Notes under the pieces: model-generated | Told to the model about the DNA's origin: nothing | What the model saw: the letters and a program-made list of their open reading frames with translations, nothing else | Database searches by the model: none | Position numbers and translations under genes: made by a program | DNA from: Paraburkholderia haematera | GTDB taxonomy: Bacteria; Pseudomonadota; Gammaproteobacteria; Burkholderiales; Burkholderiaceae | Reading direction: 5' to 3' | DNA length: 64,000 nt | Assembly (NCBI RefSeq): GCF_905220975.1 | Contig: NZ_CAJNBK010000014.1 | Span: 1-64,000, forward strand | Shown here: in pieces, positions 26,979 through 35,969 of the stretch | Numbering within the stretch: position 1 is the stretch's first letter | Layout: each line of letters opens with the position of its first letter

Positions 26979-27752
26979 TCAGCTCCCGGTGGTGGTGCGC
27001 GCGCGTCGAGCGCGCGGCTTGGGTTGGTTCGCAAGCGCGGCTTCCGCCTGCGCGCGTTCGGTCAGGAAACGATGGAGCAGGTCGCCCGTGCCGAGCAGAT
27101 GCGCGACGACGAGAGACTGCGCAGCAGGAATGTCACGGCGTTGTACGGCGTCGAGCAAGGCGGCGTGTTCGTTGTCCGACTCGCCTTTGTACGACGGCAA
27201 GCCGAACTTGAGGCGCAAATACCGTTCGCCGCGCCGATGCAGCGTGCCGATCATGTCCTCGAGTTGCGGACGGGCGGCGGGGGCATACAGGCTCATATGA
27301 AAGGCCACATTGCGCGCGACGTACAACGACGGGTCCGGCTCGCGTTCGGCGGCCCGGCACAGCCTCGCGGATTCGCGCAGCGTGGCGGCGGTGTGATTCG
27401 GAATCGCGAGCCCGATGGCGAGGCTCTCCAGCGCGGAACGGATCTCATAGATTTCACGCGCTTCATCCGCCGACAAGGGCGCGACGGTCGCGCCTTTATG
27501 CACGGCGGCTCTCGCCCAGCCTTCGCTTTCGAGCTGGCGCAAGGCCTCGCGCACGGGAATTGCGCTGACCGAGAAATGCCGCGCGATCGCGTCCTGCCGC
27601 AGCGGCGCACCAGGCGCCAGCGTGCCGTCGACAATCGCCGCGCGCAGCGCCTCCGCGATGACGTGGGACGTGCTCTCACGCGGCGCCGCCGCGGGTAGGA
27701 GCGGGCTGCGCGACGGTGCGTCCAGGGGAAAACCATCGATTGCGTCGTTCAT
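26979..27752 (-). CDS. GntR-family (FadR/FCD type) regulator of the mdc operon
   Basis: The protein has 257 residues from the ATG at 27752 (MNDAIDGFPL), directly after an AT-rich promoter stretch. The HTH (about 35-95) contains APLRQDAIARHFSVSAIPVR and EALRQLESEGW. An FCD effector domain follows with EIYEIRSALESLAIG and histidines for metal binding. As first gene of the mdc operon it fits the role of MdcY, a malonate-responsive repressor. Divergent from the MFS gene at 27957. Confidence 0.88.
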   Translation of the reverse strand: MNDAIDGFPLDAPSRSPLLPAAAPRESTSHVIAEALRAAIVDGTLAPGAPLRQDAIARHFSVSAIPVREALRQLESEGWARAAVHKGATVAPLSADEAREIYEIRSALESLAIGLAIPNHTAATLRESARLCRAAEREPDPSLYVARNVAFHMSLYAPAARPQLEDMIGTLHRRGERYLRLKFGLPSYKGESDNEHAALLDAVQRRDIPAAQSLVVAHLLGTGDLLHRFLTERAQAEAALANQPKPRARRARTTTGS

Positions 27753-27909
27753 AATTTCAAATATTATATATAAAAATGCGCAATTTGAAGACGGGCAAAC
27801 CCGCAAATTTTTCACCACCGGCGCCTGTGAAGTCCTCTCAACGTTATACGAACGAGGCACCTCGATCCACCAGCAAGCGCGCCGTCTCGTCGTTTCCTTT
27901 AAGCAAGCC

Positions 27910-27936
27910 AGGTACGTCAGGTACGCCACGTACGCC
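27910..27936 (+). repeat. Three 9-bp tandem repeats in the MFS gene leader
   Basis: AGGTACGTC, AGGTACGCC and ACGTACGCC follow one another without gaps, 20 bp before the start codon. They carry GTAC cores at a 9-bp period. Possible operator cluster or simple slippage product. Confidence 0.6.
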
Positions 27937-27956
27937 AACCGCAGGGCCGGAGGAGC

Positions 27957-29258
27957 ATGATGAATTCAGTTACCGAGAGCGTGTCAGCCGCGCGGCGGCG
28001 CACGCCGCTCAATCGTTCGCAGATCGCAGGTTTTTGGGGAGCTTGGGCCGGCTGGACGCTCGACGGGATGGACTCGTTCATCTACGCGCTCGTGCTGACG
28101 CCGGCGTTGACCGAGTTGTTGCCGCGCTCGGGGTACGCCGCCACGCCCGCGAATGTCGGCCTCGCCGGGTCGATTCTGTTCGCGCTGTTTCTGGTCGGCT
28201 GGGGGCTGTCGTTCATCTGGGGGCCGTTGGCGGATCGCTTCGGCCGCACCAAGGTGCTGGCGGGCACCATTTTCACGTTCGCCATTTTCACGGGACTGGC
28301 CGCGACGTCTCACAACGTCTGGGAGCTTGCCATCTATCGCTTCATTGCCGGCGTCGGCATTGGCGGCGAGTGGGCGTTGGCGGGAACGTATGTGGCTGAG
28401 TCATGGCCGGAAGATCGCCGCAAGATGGGCGCCGGGTATCTGCAGACCGGCTACTACGCCGGGTTCTTTCTGGCAGCCGCGCTCAATTACACCATCGGCG
28501 TGCATTTCGGCTGGCGCGCGATGTTCCTGACCGGCGCGGTGCCGGTCGTGGTCGCGATTCTGGTGCTGCTGCGGGTGAAGGAAACGGAGAAGTGGCAGAA
28601 GGCGGATGCAGGCACCGAGCACGTCAAACCGTTGCGCGAAATCTTCGGGCCGGTGTATCGGCGCCGCACGTGGGTTGCATGCATTCTGCTGACGATTGCA
28701 ATTGTCGGTTTGTGGGCTGGCGCGGTGTACGAGCCGTCGGCGGTGATTCAATTGGCCACGAAGGCGGGCATGGCGAAGAACGATGCGATCAGGACGGCGT
28801 CGCTGGCAACCGGCTTGCTGTCGATTGCGACGATTCTCGGTTGTCTTGCGTTGCCGCCGATGGCCGAGCGCATCGGCCGCAAAAAGACCCTGGCGTTTTA
28901 CTTCACCGGCATGGCGGTGGCGATTGCCGGCAGTTTCGGCTGGGCGTTCTATCTGCCGAATGGGCTCGCGCCGTTTATCGCGTGGCTCTTCGTGCTGGGC
29001 TTCTTCGGCGGTAATTTCGCGTTGTTCAGCTTGTGGTTGCCGGAGCAGTTCGAGACCCGCGTACGGGCTACGGCGTTCGCGTTCTGCACGTCGTTCGGAC
29101 GGTTTGTTGGGGCGGGTGTCAACTTTCTGCTTGGCGCGGCGGTGCTGCATATGCATACGCTCGGCGTGCCGGTAGCGCTCACGGCGCTGGCGTTTATCGC
29201 AGGCCTGTTCGTGATTCCGTTCGCGCCGGAGACTAAGGGCGAGGTGCTGCCGCAGTGA
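27957..29258 (+). CDS. MFS transporter, candidate malonate importer
   Basis: The protein has 433 residues with a strong ribosome site GGAGGA; two adjacent ATGs (27957 and 27960) are both usable. Twelve hydrophobic segments, motif A LADRFGRTKVL after segment 2 and MAERIGRKKTL in the second half; AGWTLDGMDSFIYALVLTPA in segment 1 with its conserved Asp pair is typical of metabolite:proton symporters. It diverges from the GntR-mdc operon, and no MdcF, MdcLM or MadLM carrier is present, so malonate uptake is the likely job. Inference from position. Confidence 0.8.
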   Translation: MMNSVTESVSAARRRTPLNRSQIAGFWGAWAGWTLDGMDSFIYALVLTPALTELLPRSGYAATPANVGLAGSILFALFLVGWGLSFIWGPLADRFGRTKVLAGTIFTFAIFTGLAATSHNVWELAIYRFIAGVGIGGEWALAGTYVAESWPEDRRKMGAGYLQTGYYAGFFLAAALNYTIGVHFGWRAMFLTGAVPVVVAILVLLRVKETEKWQKADAGTEHVKPLREIFGPVYRRRTWVACILLTIAIVGLWAGAVYEPSAVIQLATKAGMAKNDAIRTASLATGLLSIATILGCLALPPMAERIGRKKTLAFYFTGMAVAIAGSFGWAFYLPNGLAPFIAWLFVLGFFGGNFALFSLWLPEQFETRVRATAFAFCTSFGRFVGAGVNFLLGAAVLHMHTLGVPVALTALAFIAGLFVIPFAPETKGEVLPQ

Positions 29259-29346
29259 GGTTGGCCGTTTGGCTGAGTGGCGGGCGAGGTCGCTGGCGGG
29301 CATGCTTCCTATTGGTTGGACGACATCTTCCTACGCAGTTTTGGGT

Positions 29347-29375
29347 TTGCTGATATGTACAGTGCTCTGTACAAT
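29347..29375 (+). promoter_or_regulatory. Autoregulated promoter/operator of yefM-yoeB
   Basis: TTGCTG (29347-29352) and TACAAT (29370-29375) are spaced by 17 bp, a good sigma-70 promoter. Two TGTACA hexamers (29356-29361 and 29368-29373), 12 bp centre to centre, lie inside the spacer and over the -10. TGTACA pairs at 12 bp are the known YefM-YoeB operator design. The transcript would have a leader of about 140 nt. Confidence 0.85.
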
Positions 29376-29524
29376 GATTGTGGTGGCTCAGCGCGACTTT
29401 ATTGCTGCGAGCTGCCGCCTCGTTTGGCAGCCTTCGGGGTACAAATACTCCGTTCTGCGGCGGAAACGTCTCTAACTTTTTGACAGGAGCGACTGGAGGG
29501 AAACCTCTCAGATCGAGAAAACGA

Positions 29525-29818
29525 ATGAACGTCCTTACTTATAGCGAGGCACGCGCTGGCTTTAAGCAAGCGATGGACGACGTTTGCCGCGATCACACGC
29601 CCATGCTGATAACCCGGCAGAGTGGCGAAAATGTGGTCATGGTTTCGCTCGAGGATTTCAACGCGATGCAAGAAACCTTGTATCTGTTGAGTTCGTCGAA
29701 GAACGCCCAGCGGCTTGCCAAATCCATCGCTCAGTTGAATGCCGGCAGTGCGGTTTCGCGCGACCTGCTGACCGGTGAACAAACAGAAAAGCCGCAACGA
29801 GGAGGCCGCAAAGGCTAA
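29525..29818 (+). CDS. yefM: YefM-type antitoxin (Phd/YefM family)
   Basis: The protein has 97 residues from the ATG at 29525 (MNVLTYSEARAGFKQAMDDV). LTYSEAR, the DHTPMLITRQSGENVVMVS core and SLEDFNAMQETLYLL are direct family matches. The N-terminus binds DNA; the C-terminal tail (about 60-97) neutralises the toxin. It lies just ahead of yoeB and downstream of the TGTACA operator. Confidence 0.94.
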   Translation: MNVLTYSEARAGFKQAMDDVCRDHTPMLITRQSGENVVMVSLEDFNAMQETLYLLSSSKNAQRLAKSIAQLNAGSAVSRDLLTGEQTEKPQRGGRKG

Positions 29819-29828
29819 TAGTGTTTTT

Positions 29829-30080
29829 ATGTTCACGGACGAAGCGTGGGACGACTACCTGTACTGGCAAGAGACTGATCGAAAGGTCTTGCGCAAGATC
29901 AATACGTTGCTAGAGGAATGTCGGCGCGATCCTTACCGCGGCACGGGAAAACCGGAAGCGCTGATGGGCAGCCTAAGCGGCTTCTGGTCAAGACGCATTA
30001 CTCATGCTGATCGTTTGATCTACTTGCCAAGAGACGGAAGGATCTATGTGCTTGCTTGCCGCTTCCACTACGACGACTAA
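29829..30080 (+). CDS. yoeB: YoeB-type toxin, ribosome-dependent mRNA endonuclease
   Basis: The protein has 83 residues from the ATG at 29829, close to the 84 of E. coli YoeB. A GTG at 29775 inside yefM is an alternative start. WDDYLYWQETDRK, the catalytic-site Glu region LLEECRRDP, GTGKPEAL and the C-terminal FWSRRITHADRLIY...CRFHYDD pieces are all present, including Glu, Arg and the terminal His-Tyr needed for cleavage. GAGGAGG lies 22 nt before the ATG, farther than usual. A bidirectional terminator follows. Confidence 0.94.
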   Translation: MFTDEAWDDYLYWQETDRKVLRKINTLLEECRRDPYRGTGKPEALMGSLSGFWSRRITHADRLIYLPRDGRIYVLACRFHYDD

Positions 30081-30088
30081 AACAAAAA

Positions 30089-30120
30089 ACCGGGCGCAAC
30101 CGAGCCGCCCGGTTTTTTTT
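30089..30120. terminator. Bidirectional terminator
   Basis: ACCGGGCG pairs with CGCCCGGT around a 9-nt loop, with six T-equivalents on the minus side (AAAAAA) and eight T on the plus side. It separates yoeB from the convergent EamA gene. Confidence 0.93.
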
Positions 30121-30130
30121 GTTTAACGTA

Positions 30131-31048
30131 TCAACGCGTGCTGCGCGCTCGTCCTCCAGGACGCAATATCGAAAGTAGCGGCCAACCAAGATTCACGCCA
30201 AGGCTGGCGATCACGATCAATGCCATGCCCGCGAGCTGCGGCAGCGAGAGCGCCCTGCCATACACCACGGCATCCACCACGATCGCCGTCAGCGGATAGA
30301 CGAACAGCAACACAGCGATGATCGGCGTGGTCAGCTTCGGCAGCGCGCCGTAGATCAGCACATACGAAAGCCCCGTATGCAGCACGCCCATGCCGACCAG
30401 CCAGAACCACTGCATCGGCCCGATATGCACCGCGGTGAGCGGCGCAATGAACGGCAGGCACACCACGCCGACCGCGCATTGCGCGAGCGTCAGCAGATGC
30501 GGCCGCAAATTGCCGAGCCCTTTGGCGATCAGCGTGACGCTCGCGTATAGCACCGAACCTACCAATGCCTCGCCGATGCCGATCAGATAGCTCGTATGCC
30601 CCTGCAGATTCGCGGCGGCCGAAACGCCCGAGGCGAGCACGAGCCCGATGAACGCGGTCGCGATCCAGCCGAGCCGGTCAACACCGAGGCGCTCATTGAA
30701 CAGCGCCGCGCCCATCAGCACGACCCAGAACGGCTGCACATGAAATACCACCGTCGCCACCGCAATGCTGGTGCGATGGATCGCGTCGAAGAAGCCGACC
30801 CACTGCGTGACCATCAGCACGCCGGAGATCAGTGCGAGCGCGACGGTGCGCGGCGTGAAATGCGCGCGTGTGAAGAAGCCTTTCCACGCGCAATACGCGG
30901 CGAGCGAAAGGAAGCCGAACAGACAGCGGAAGAACACCAGCGTCAGCGCACCGAGCCGCGCTTCCTCGACGAAAATGCCGATCGTGCCCATCAGAAGCCC
31001 GCCGCTGGCCAGCGTAATGGCGCCTTGTTGACGTTGCGTGAGGGACAT
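30131..31048 (-). CDS. EamA/DMT-family transporter
   Basis: The protein has 305 residues and ten hydrophobic segments in two five-segment EamA repeats (about 8-140 and 155-290). GLLMGTIGIFV near residue 17 and the second-half ALVGSVLYASVTLIAKG are typical of drug/metabolite exporters. Divergent from a LysR gene 114 bp away, which probably controls it. The solute is unknown. Confidence 0.88.
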   Translation of the reverse strand: MSLTQRQQGAITLASGGLLMGTIGIFVEEARLGALTLVFFRCLFGFLSLAAYCAWKGFFTRAHFTPRTVALALISGVLMVTQWVGFFDAIHRTSIAVATVVFHVQPFWVVLMGAALFNERLGVDRLGWIATAFIGLVLASGVSAAANLQGHTSYLIGIGEALVGSVLYASVTLIAKGLGNLRPHLLTLAQCAVGVVCLPFIAPLTAVHIGPMQWFWLVGMGVLHTGLSYVLIYGALPKLTTPIIAVLLFVYPLTAIVVDAVVYGRALSLPQLAGMALIVIASLGVNLGWPLLSILRPGGRARSTR

Positions 31049-31162
31049 GCGAGGCGGCTCCGGAAGTGGGTCACATCAAGTGGAGCCACAAGTATTGCGC
31101 GGCTTGCCTCCTGTCGACAAACGAATTAAATTGAGAAATTCCATAAGCTGGATTGATAAATC

Positions 31163-32050
31163 ATGCATCCGGAATTCGACGTCGATTTGCTGCGCACCTT
31201 CGTCGCGGTGGTGGAAACGGGCAGCTTCACGAAGGCTTCGGCCACCGTGCATCGTTCGCAGGCGGCGGTCAGCATGCAGATCAAGCGGCTCGAAACCATG
31301 CTCGGGACCACGCTGTTCGCCCGCAACACGCGCAATCTTTCGCTCACGCGGCCCGGCAATACGCTGCTCGAATACGCGCGGCGTGTGCTGGCGTTGCATG
31401 AGGAGGCGTGGTCGGCGATCGTGCGGCCCGAGGTAACCGGGCGCGTGGTGCTGGGCGCACCGGACGATTACGTGTCGTCGCTGCTCTCGCCGGTATTGCG
31501 GCGCTTTTCGAATCTGTATCCGCACGTGGAGATCGAGATCGTCTGCGCCCAGAGCACGTCGCTCGCACCCATGCTGGCCGATAACAAGATCGATCTCGCC
31601 TTCGTCACGCGCGACCACAAATTGCGCGGTGAATTTGTGCGCAGCGAACCGATGGTATGGGTGGGGGCGTCGGTGGATACGCCGGTACTGGCGGCCTCGC
31701 CGTTGCCGGTCGGGCTGTACGAGCCGGGCTGTGTCGCGCGCCAGCATACGCTGGCGGCGCTCGACGGTGCGCGTATCCGCTATCGGGCAGCGTTCAGCAG
31801 CGCAAGTCTGATGGGTTTGGTGGCGACCGTGGATGCGGGGCTGTCAGTGATCGCGCTCACGCGCTGCAGCGTGCCGCCGCGGCTCGCGATACTCGGTGAA
31901 GCGCAAGGCTTGCCGACAATCGCACCGCTGGAAATCGTGGTGGCGCGCAGCGCCAAATCGGACCGGCCGACGTGCGATTATCTGGCCGCGCAGATGGTGC
32001 AGGATTTGTCGCTGCGCACGCCAACGCGCGGGGCGGCGGCGCCGGCGTGA
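31163..32050 (+). CDS. LysR-family transcriptional regulator
   Basis: The protein has 295 residues. LLRTFVAVVETGSFTKASAT and the HTH stretch SQAAVSMQIKRLETMLGTTL match the LysR N-terminus. The C-terminal domain is shorter than usual after residue 270, with an Ala-rich end. Likely regulator of the divergent EamA exporter gene. The 98-bp gap to the fbpC end (32051-32148) holds only a weak ACGCGC/GCGCGT hairpin. Confidence 0.9.
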   Translation: MHPEFDVDLLRTFVAVVETGSFTKASATVHRSQAAVSMQIKRLETMLGTTLFARNTRNLSLTRPGNTLLEYARRVLALHEEAWSAIVRPEVTGRVVLGAPDDYVSSLLSPVLRRFSNLYPHVEIEIVCAQSTSLAPMLADNKIDLAFVTRDHKLRGEFVRSEPMVWVGASVDTPVLAASPLPVGLYEPGCVARQHTLAALDGARIRYRAAFSSASLMGLVATVDAGLSVIALTRCSVPPRLAILGEAQGLPTIAPLEIVVARSAKSDRPTCDYLAAQMVQDLSLRTPTRGAAAPA

Positions 32051-32148
32051 TGATGCGGCGATGGACGTAAAGGGCGTTACTTGAGCGCGCAGCTTACTGC
32101 GTGGCTCGAACGCGCGATTTTGGCGCGTGACTGAACCGCGTGCGCCTC

Positions 32149-33207
32149 TCAACCCCGCGGATAAGCCGTCACCTCACCATCCACCGCAAGCCGCACGTGC
32201 TCACCCGGCCGCGGCGAGAGATACCCCGGCACGCGAGCGCGCACCACCGTCCGCGCGCCGGACTGCAATTGCAGTGCGACGCCCGCGTCCTGTCCCTGAA
32301 AGATCACCTCCTGCACGACGGCGTCATGTGACGCCGCGCCATTCGGCATCGTTTCTTCGGCGCGCAACAGGCGGATCTGTTCAGGCCGCACCATGACGTC
32401 GACCGCGCCGTTGCCCATCGGCTCGCACAGCGGCAAATCGCCGAGTTCGCAGTCGACGCGATTTTGCTTGACCACGCCCGGCAACAGCACCGCTTCACCG
32501 ACGAACGACGCAAGCTCGCGCGTCACCGGCCGGCGGTACAGCGTCTCCGGCGTCGCGGTCTGGATCAGCCTGCCGTTCCACAGCACCGCGACCTCATGGC
32601 CGAGCGACAGCGCTTCCGATTGATCGTGCGTGACGAGCACGGCAGTCGCGCCGGCCGCGGCTAAAGCACTTGCCACCGCCTGTCGCGTTTCGAGCCGCAA
32701 TGCGGCGTCGAGCGACGAGAACGGCTCATCGAGCATCACCAGTGTCGGCGACGGCGCGAGCGCGCGAGCGAGAGCGACACGCTGCTGCTGGCCACCCGAC
32801 AACTGCTGCGGCGCGCGCGCGCCGAAGTTCGCTGGCAGGCCGACCAGCTCCAGTAATTCGGCCACCCGATGACGCGCGCGGCGCTGCGGGCGCGGCAAGC
32901 CGAACACGATGTTGTCCGCCACGGAAAGATGCGGAAACAGCGCACCTTCCTGCGGCACATAGCCAATGCGGCGCTGCTCGGAAGGCACATGCAGGTTGTC
33001 GCCGGCGACGCGGCGGCCGTCGATTTCGACGCTGCCACTATCCGCGCGTTCGAAACCGCATAACAGGCGCAGCAAGGTGGTCTTGCCGCTGCCGGACGGT
33101 CCGAGCAGCGCGAGCAGCGTGCCGCGTTCGACGGAGAGGTCGATGCCGTGCAGCACCGGATGGCCGTCGAACGATTTTTGCAGTCCGCTGATACGAAGTT
33201 CGCTCAT
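32149..33207 (-). CDS. fbpC: Ferric iron ABC transporter ATPase, FbpC-like
   Basis: The protein has 352 residues: Walker A GPSGSGKTT, signature LSGGQQQR, Walker B LVMLDEPFSSLD, His loop VTHDQSEAL, then a C-terminal TOBE-type regulatory domain (about 240-350). It powers the Fbp ferric importer and follows fbpB by 39 bp on the same strand. It is the last gene of the proposed iron operon. Confidence 0.88.
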   Translation of the reverse strand: MSELRISGLQKSFDGHPVLHGIDLSVERGTLLALLGPSGSGKTTLLRLLCGFERADSGSVEIDGRRVAGDNLHVPSEQRRIGYVPQEGALFPHLSVADNIVFGLPRPQRRARHRVAELLELVGLPANFGARAPQQLSGGQQQRVALARALAPSPTLVMLDEPFSSLDAALRLETRQAVASALAAAGATAVLVTHDQSEALSLGHEVAVLWNGRLIQTATPETLYRRPVTRELASFVGEAVLLPGVVKQNRVDCELGDLPLCEPMGNGAVDVMVRPEQIRLLRAEETMPNGAASHDAVVQEVIFQGQDAGVALQLQSGARTVVRARVPGYLSPRPGEHVRLAVDGEVTAYPRG

Positions 33208-33246
33208 GAAAATCCGATGGAAAAAACAGGCGATGGCGCGCGGCGT

Positions 33247-34851
33247 TCAGCTGCGTTCGCCGAGTAAGGCCGATTTGCCGAGCAACGCGAACAGGAGGCC
33301 GGAGGCGAACAGCGAGATGCCGGTGAGCAGTGCAGCATAGGGCGCTGCGGCGGCGAACGCCATCGTCGACGTGTCGGCCCAGACCTGGGTCGCGAGGGTT
33401 TGCGTGTCGATCGGGGAGAGCAGCAGCGTCGCGTTGAGCTCGGTGACGACCGAGATGAACACCATCGCCGCGGCCGCGCCGAGTCCTGGGCCCGCGAGCG
33501 GCAACACCACGCGAAACAGGGTCTGCGTCCAGGTCAGGCCGAGCGCGCGTGCAGTCTCTTCAAGTCGCGGCTGCGCCTGCATGAAGGCGGCGCGCACGCT
33601 CACCAGCGCCACGGGCATGAACAGCATCGCGTAAGCGATCACCAGCAGCGTCGCGCTTTGATAAAGCGGCTGCAGCGCATGCACCGCGAGCGACACGATG
33701 GCCAGCGCGATCACCAGCCCCGGTATGCCTTGCGCCAGAAACACGGTGCGCTCGAACAGCGTTGCGAAACGCGTCGGATAGCGCACCAGCAGGAACGCGA
33801 GCGGCACGACCAGCAGCGTGGTCAGCAGGGCAGCGGCGAGCCCGAAGCCGAGCGACGAGATCGTCGCGTTGAATAGCAGTTCGGGTGACACGTCGACCGG
33901 TGTGACGGCAGCCGCGCCCGGTTGTGTGAGCCAGTAGCCGATCATGCCGAGCGGCACGCCAAGCGTTGCGATCGCCAGCGCGGCGAAGCCGGCGACGACG
34001 GCCCAGCGCCATGCGCCGAGGTCGTAGCGCAAAACCGCGCGGCGTGTGCCGCGATCGACGCGTTCATAACGCGCGGCGCCCCGCACGCGAAACTCGAATG
34101 CCAGCACGACCAGACAGATTACGATGAGCAGGCACGCGAGCAGTGAGGCGCCGCCGCCATCGAAACTGGTGCGGTATTCCGCGTAGATTTGCGTGGTGAA
34201 GGTACGAAAACGCAGCAAAGTAAACGCGCCGAATTCGGACAGCACGCCGAGCGCCACCAGCAGCATGCCGCCGAGCAGCGCCGGACGCAGTTGCGGGAGC
34301 ACGACGCGAATGAACGTGGTCCAGCGGTTGCAGCCGAGCGCACGCGCGCTCTCTTCGAGCGCGGGATCCATGCTGCGCAATGCCGCGGCAACCGGCAGAT
34401 AAACGAGCGGGAAATACGCGGAACTCAGCACCAGCAACGCGCCGTTGAAGTCCTGCAGATCCAGGCTCAGCGACACCCACGCATAGCTCGAAATGAACGC
34501 CGGCATGGCGAGCGGCGCCGCGGCGAGCACAGCCCAGATTCGACGCCCAGGCAGGTGCGTGCGTTCGACAAACCATGCAGCGGCCGTGCCGACGGCAGCA
34601 CAGACGAGCGTTGTCGATACGGTGATCAGCACCGTATTGACGAGCAGTTCGCCGACGAGCGGCCGGAAGATGAGATCGACCGCCTCGCCGATACCGAAGC
34701 TCGCCGCGCGCCAGAAGGTAAACGCAATCGGCAGCAACACCAGCAAAGCGCTGAGTGCTGCTGCCGCGAACAACCCGCGCGGCGCGCGCGAATGGGCGCG
34801 CACCGGGGCGGGGGTTACAGCCGGAGGGGCGGCTGACACGGCATCGCTCAT
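33247..34851 (-). CDS. fbpB: Ferric iron ABC transporter permease, FbpB-like
   Basis: The protein has 534 residues and two fused permease halves with about twelve hydrophobic segments, the usual FbpB/SfuB length. Each half carries an EAA-type loop: EESARALGCNRWTTFIRVVLP near 185, read as two adjoining pieces, and EETARALGLTWTQTLFRVVLP near 435. The start codon directly abuts the fbpA stop, so translation is probably coupled. Confidence 0.9.
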   Translation of the reverse strand: MSDAVSAAPPAVTPAPVRAHSRAPRGLFAAAALSALLVLLPIAFTFWRAASFGIGEAVDLIFRPLVGELLVNTVLITVSTTLVCAAVGTAAAWFVERTHLPGRRIWAVLAAAPLAMPAFISSYAWVSLSLDLQDFNGALLVLSSAYFPLVYLPVAAALRSMDPALEESARALGCNRWTTFIRVVLPQLRPALLGGMLLVALGVLSEFGAFTLLRFRTFTTQIYAEYRTSFDGGGASLLACLLIVICLVVLAFEFRVRGAARYERVDRGTRRAVLRYDLGAWRWAVVAGFAALAIATLGVPLGMIGYWLTQPGAAAVTPVDVSPELLFNATISSLGFGLAAALLTTLLVVPLAFLLVRYPTRFATLFERTVFLAQGIPGLVIALAIVSLAVHALQPLYQSATLLVIAYAMLFMPVALVSVRAAFMQAQPRLEETARALGLTWTQTLFRVVLPLAGPGLGAAAAMVFISVVTELNATLLLSPIDTQTLATQVWADTSTMAFAAAAPYAALLTGISLFASGLLFALLGKSALLGERS

Positions 34852-35883
34852 TTACAGCAAGCCTGCCTGACGCAGCAGCTTGCCTGCCTGGCTGTCGTCG
34901 CCGAGTTGCTGGATTGTCAGCGCCGGCGGTTTCAGTTCAGCGAACGGCTTGAGGATCGGGTCCGGTGCAACGCCTGCATGCAGCGGATACTCGAACATGA
35001 CGTGGCTGTTCGCCATCAACTGCTGTGCGCGGTCGCTGACCAGATAGGCCAGAAACTTCTGCGCGCCGTCCGTGTTGTGGGCCGACTTCAGCACCGCTGC
35101 GCCCGACACGTTCACCATCGCGCCGACGTCGCCATTACCGAAGTGATAGATCGCGCTGCGGGTTTTCGCATCGCCGAGTTCGGCGTGCAGGCGAGCCCAG
35201 TAGTAGTTGTTGATCAGACCGGTCGCGACGCCGCCGCGATTGACGGCCGCCACCACGCCTTCGTCGTCGTCGAAAATCTGCGCGTTGGCTTTCAGGCCTT
35301 TCAGCCACGCGACAGTTTGTGCTTCGCCCTTCAGCGCGAGCACGGCGCTCACCAGCGGCAGGAAGTCGCTATCGCTCGGTGCGATGCCGACCTTGCCTTT
35401 CCATTCCGGCTTGGCGAGATCGAACAGCGATTGCGGCAGTTGCGAAGCCTGCAGCTTGGCCGTGTTGTAGGCCAGCACGCTTTCGCGCGCGCTCACGCCC
35501 ACCCATACGCCAGTCGGCGAGCTGAAGCGCGCCGGCACGGTGGCGAGCGTCGAGCCGTCCACCTTGTTCAGCAGGCCTTTCTCTTCGAGCAGCATCAGCT
35601 CGGGCGAGTTTTCCGTGAAGTACACGTCGGCGGGCGACGCCGCGCCTTCCGCGACAATTTGCGCGGCCATCGCCGGGCCTTCGCCGTTGCGGATCTTCAC
35701 CGTAATGCCCGACTGTTTCTCGAAGTCTTTGGCAAGCCGACTGACGACCTGTTCGTGCTGCGCGTTGTACAGCGTGATCGACGCAGCGTGGGCAGTCGAC
35801 GGCACGGTTGCGAAGGCGGCCAGCGTGAGCGCGGCAGCGCTGCTGACGAGACGCAGGCGGGAGCCAAACCAGGAATGAGCCAT
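34852..35883 (-). CDS. fbpA: Periplasmic ferric iron-binding protein, FbpA-like
   Basis: The protein has 343 residues from the ATG at 35883, which opens a signal peptide ending at STAHAASITLYNAQHEQ. ITLYNAQHEQVVSRL and the GLINNYYWARL segment, whose adjacent Tyr pair coordinates ferric iron in this family, support the iron call over other metals or thiamine. First of the three fbp genes, downstream of the DyP peroxidase gene. Confidence 0.9.
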   Translation of the reverse strand: MAHSWFGSRLRLVSSAAALTLAAFATVPSTAHAASITLYNAQHEQVVSRLAKDFEKQSGITVKIRNGEGPAMAAQIVAEGAASPADVYFTENSPELMLLEEKGLLNKVDGSTLATVPARFSSPTGVWVGVSARESVLAYNTAKLQASQLPQSLFDLAKPEWKGKVGIAPSDSDFLPLVSAVLALKGEAQTVAWLKGLKANAQIFDDDEGVVAAVNRGGVATGLINNYYWARLHAELGDAKTRSAIYHFGNGDVGAMVNVSGAAVLKSAHNTDGAQKFLAYLVSDRAQQLMANSHVMFEYPLHAGVAPDPILKPFAELKPPALTIQQLGDDSQAGKLLRQAGLL

Positions 35884-35969
35884 GATCCTAAAATCCGTTG
35901 ATGATGTTGTCGTTGGTTTTTGATGCGCCGCCATGCCTCACGGCATGGTGGCTTGCTTCGCGGCTTGCA

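Noticed and set aside
27753..27800. FadR-type operator in the AT-rich patch before the GntR gene
   Set aside because: The TTCAAAT/ATTTGAA arms are far apart and no TNGTNNNACNA match is present; only a general promoter-like AT-richness is clear.
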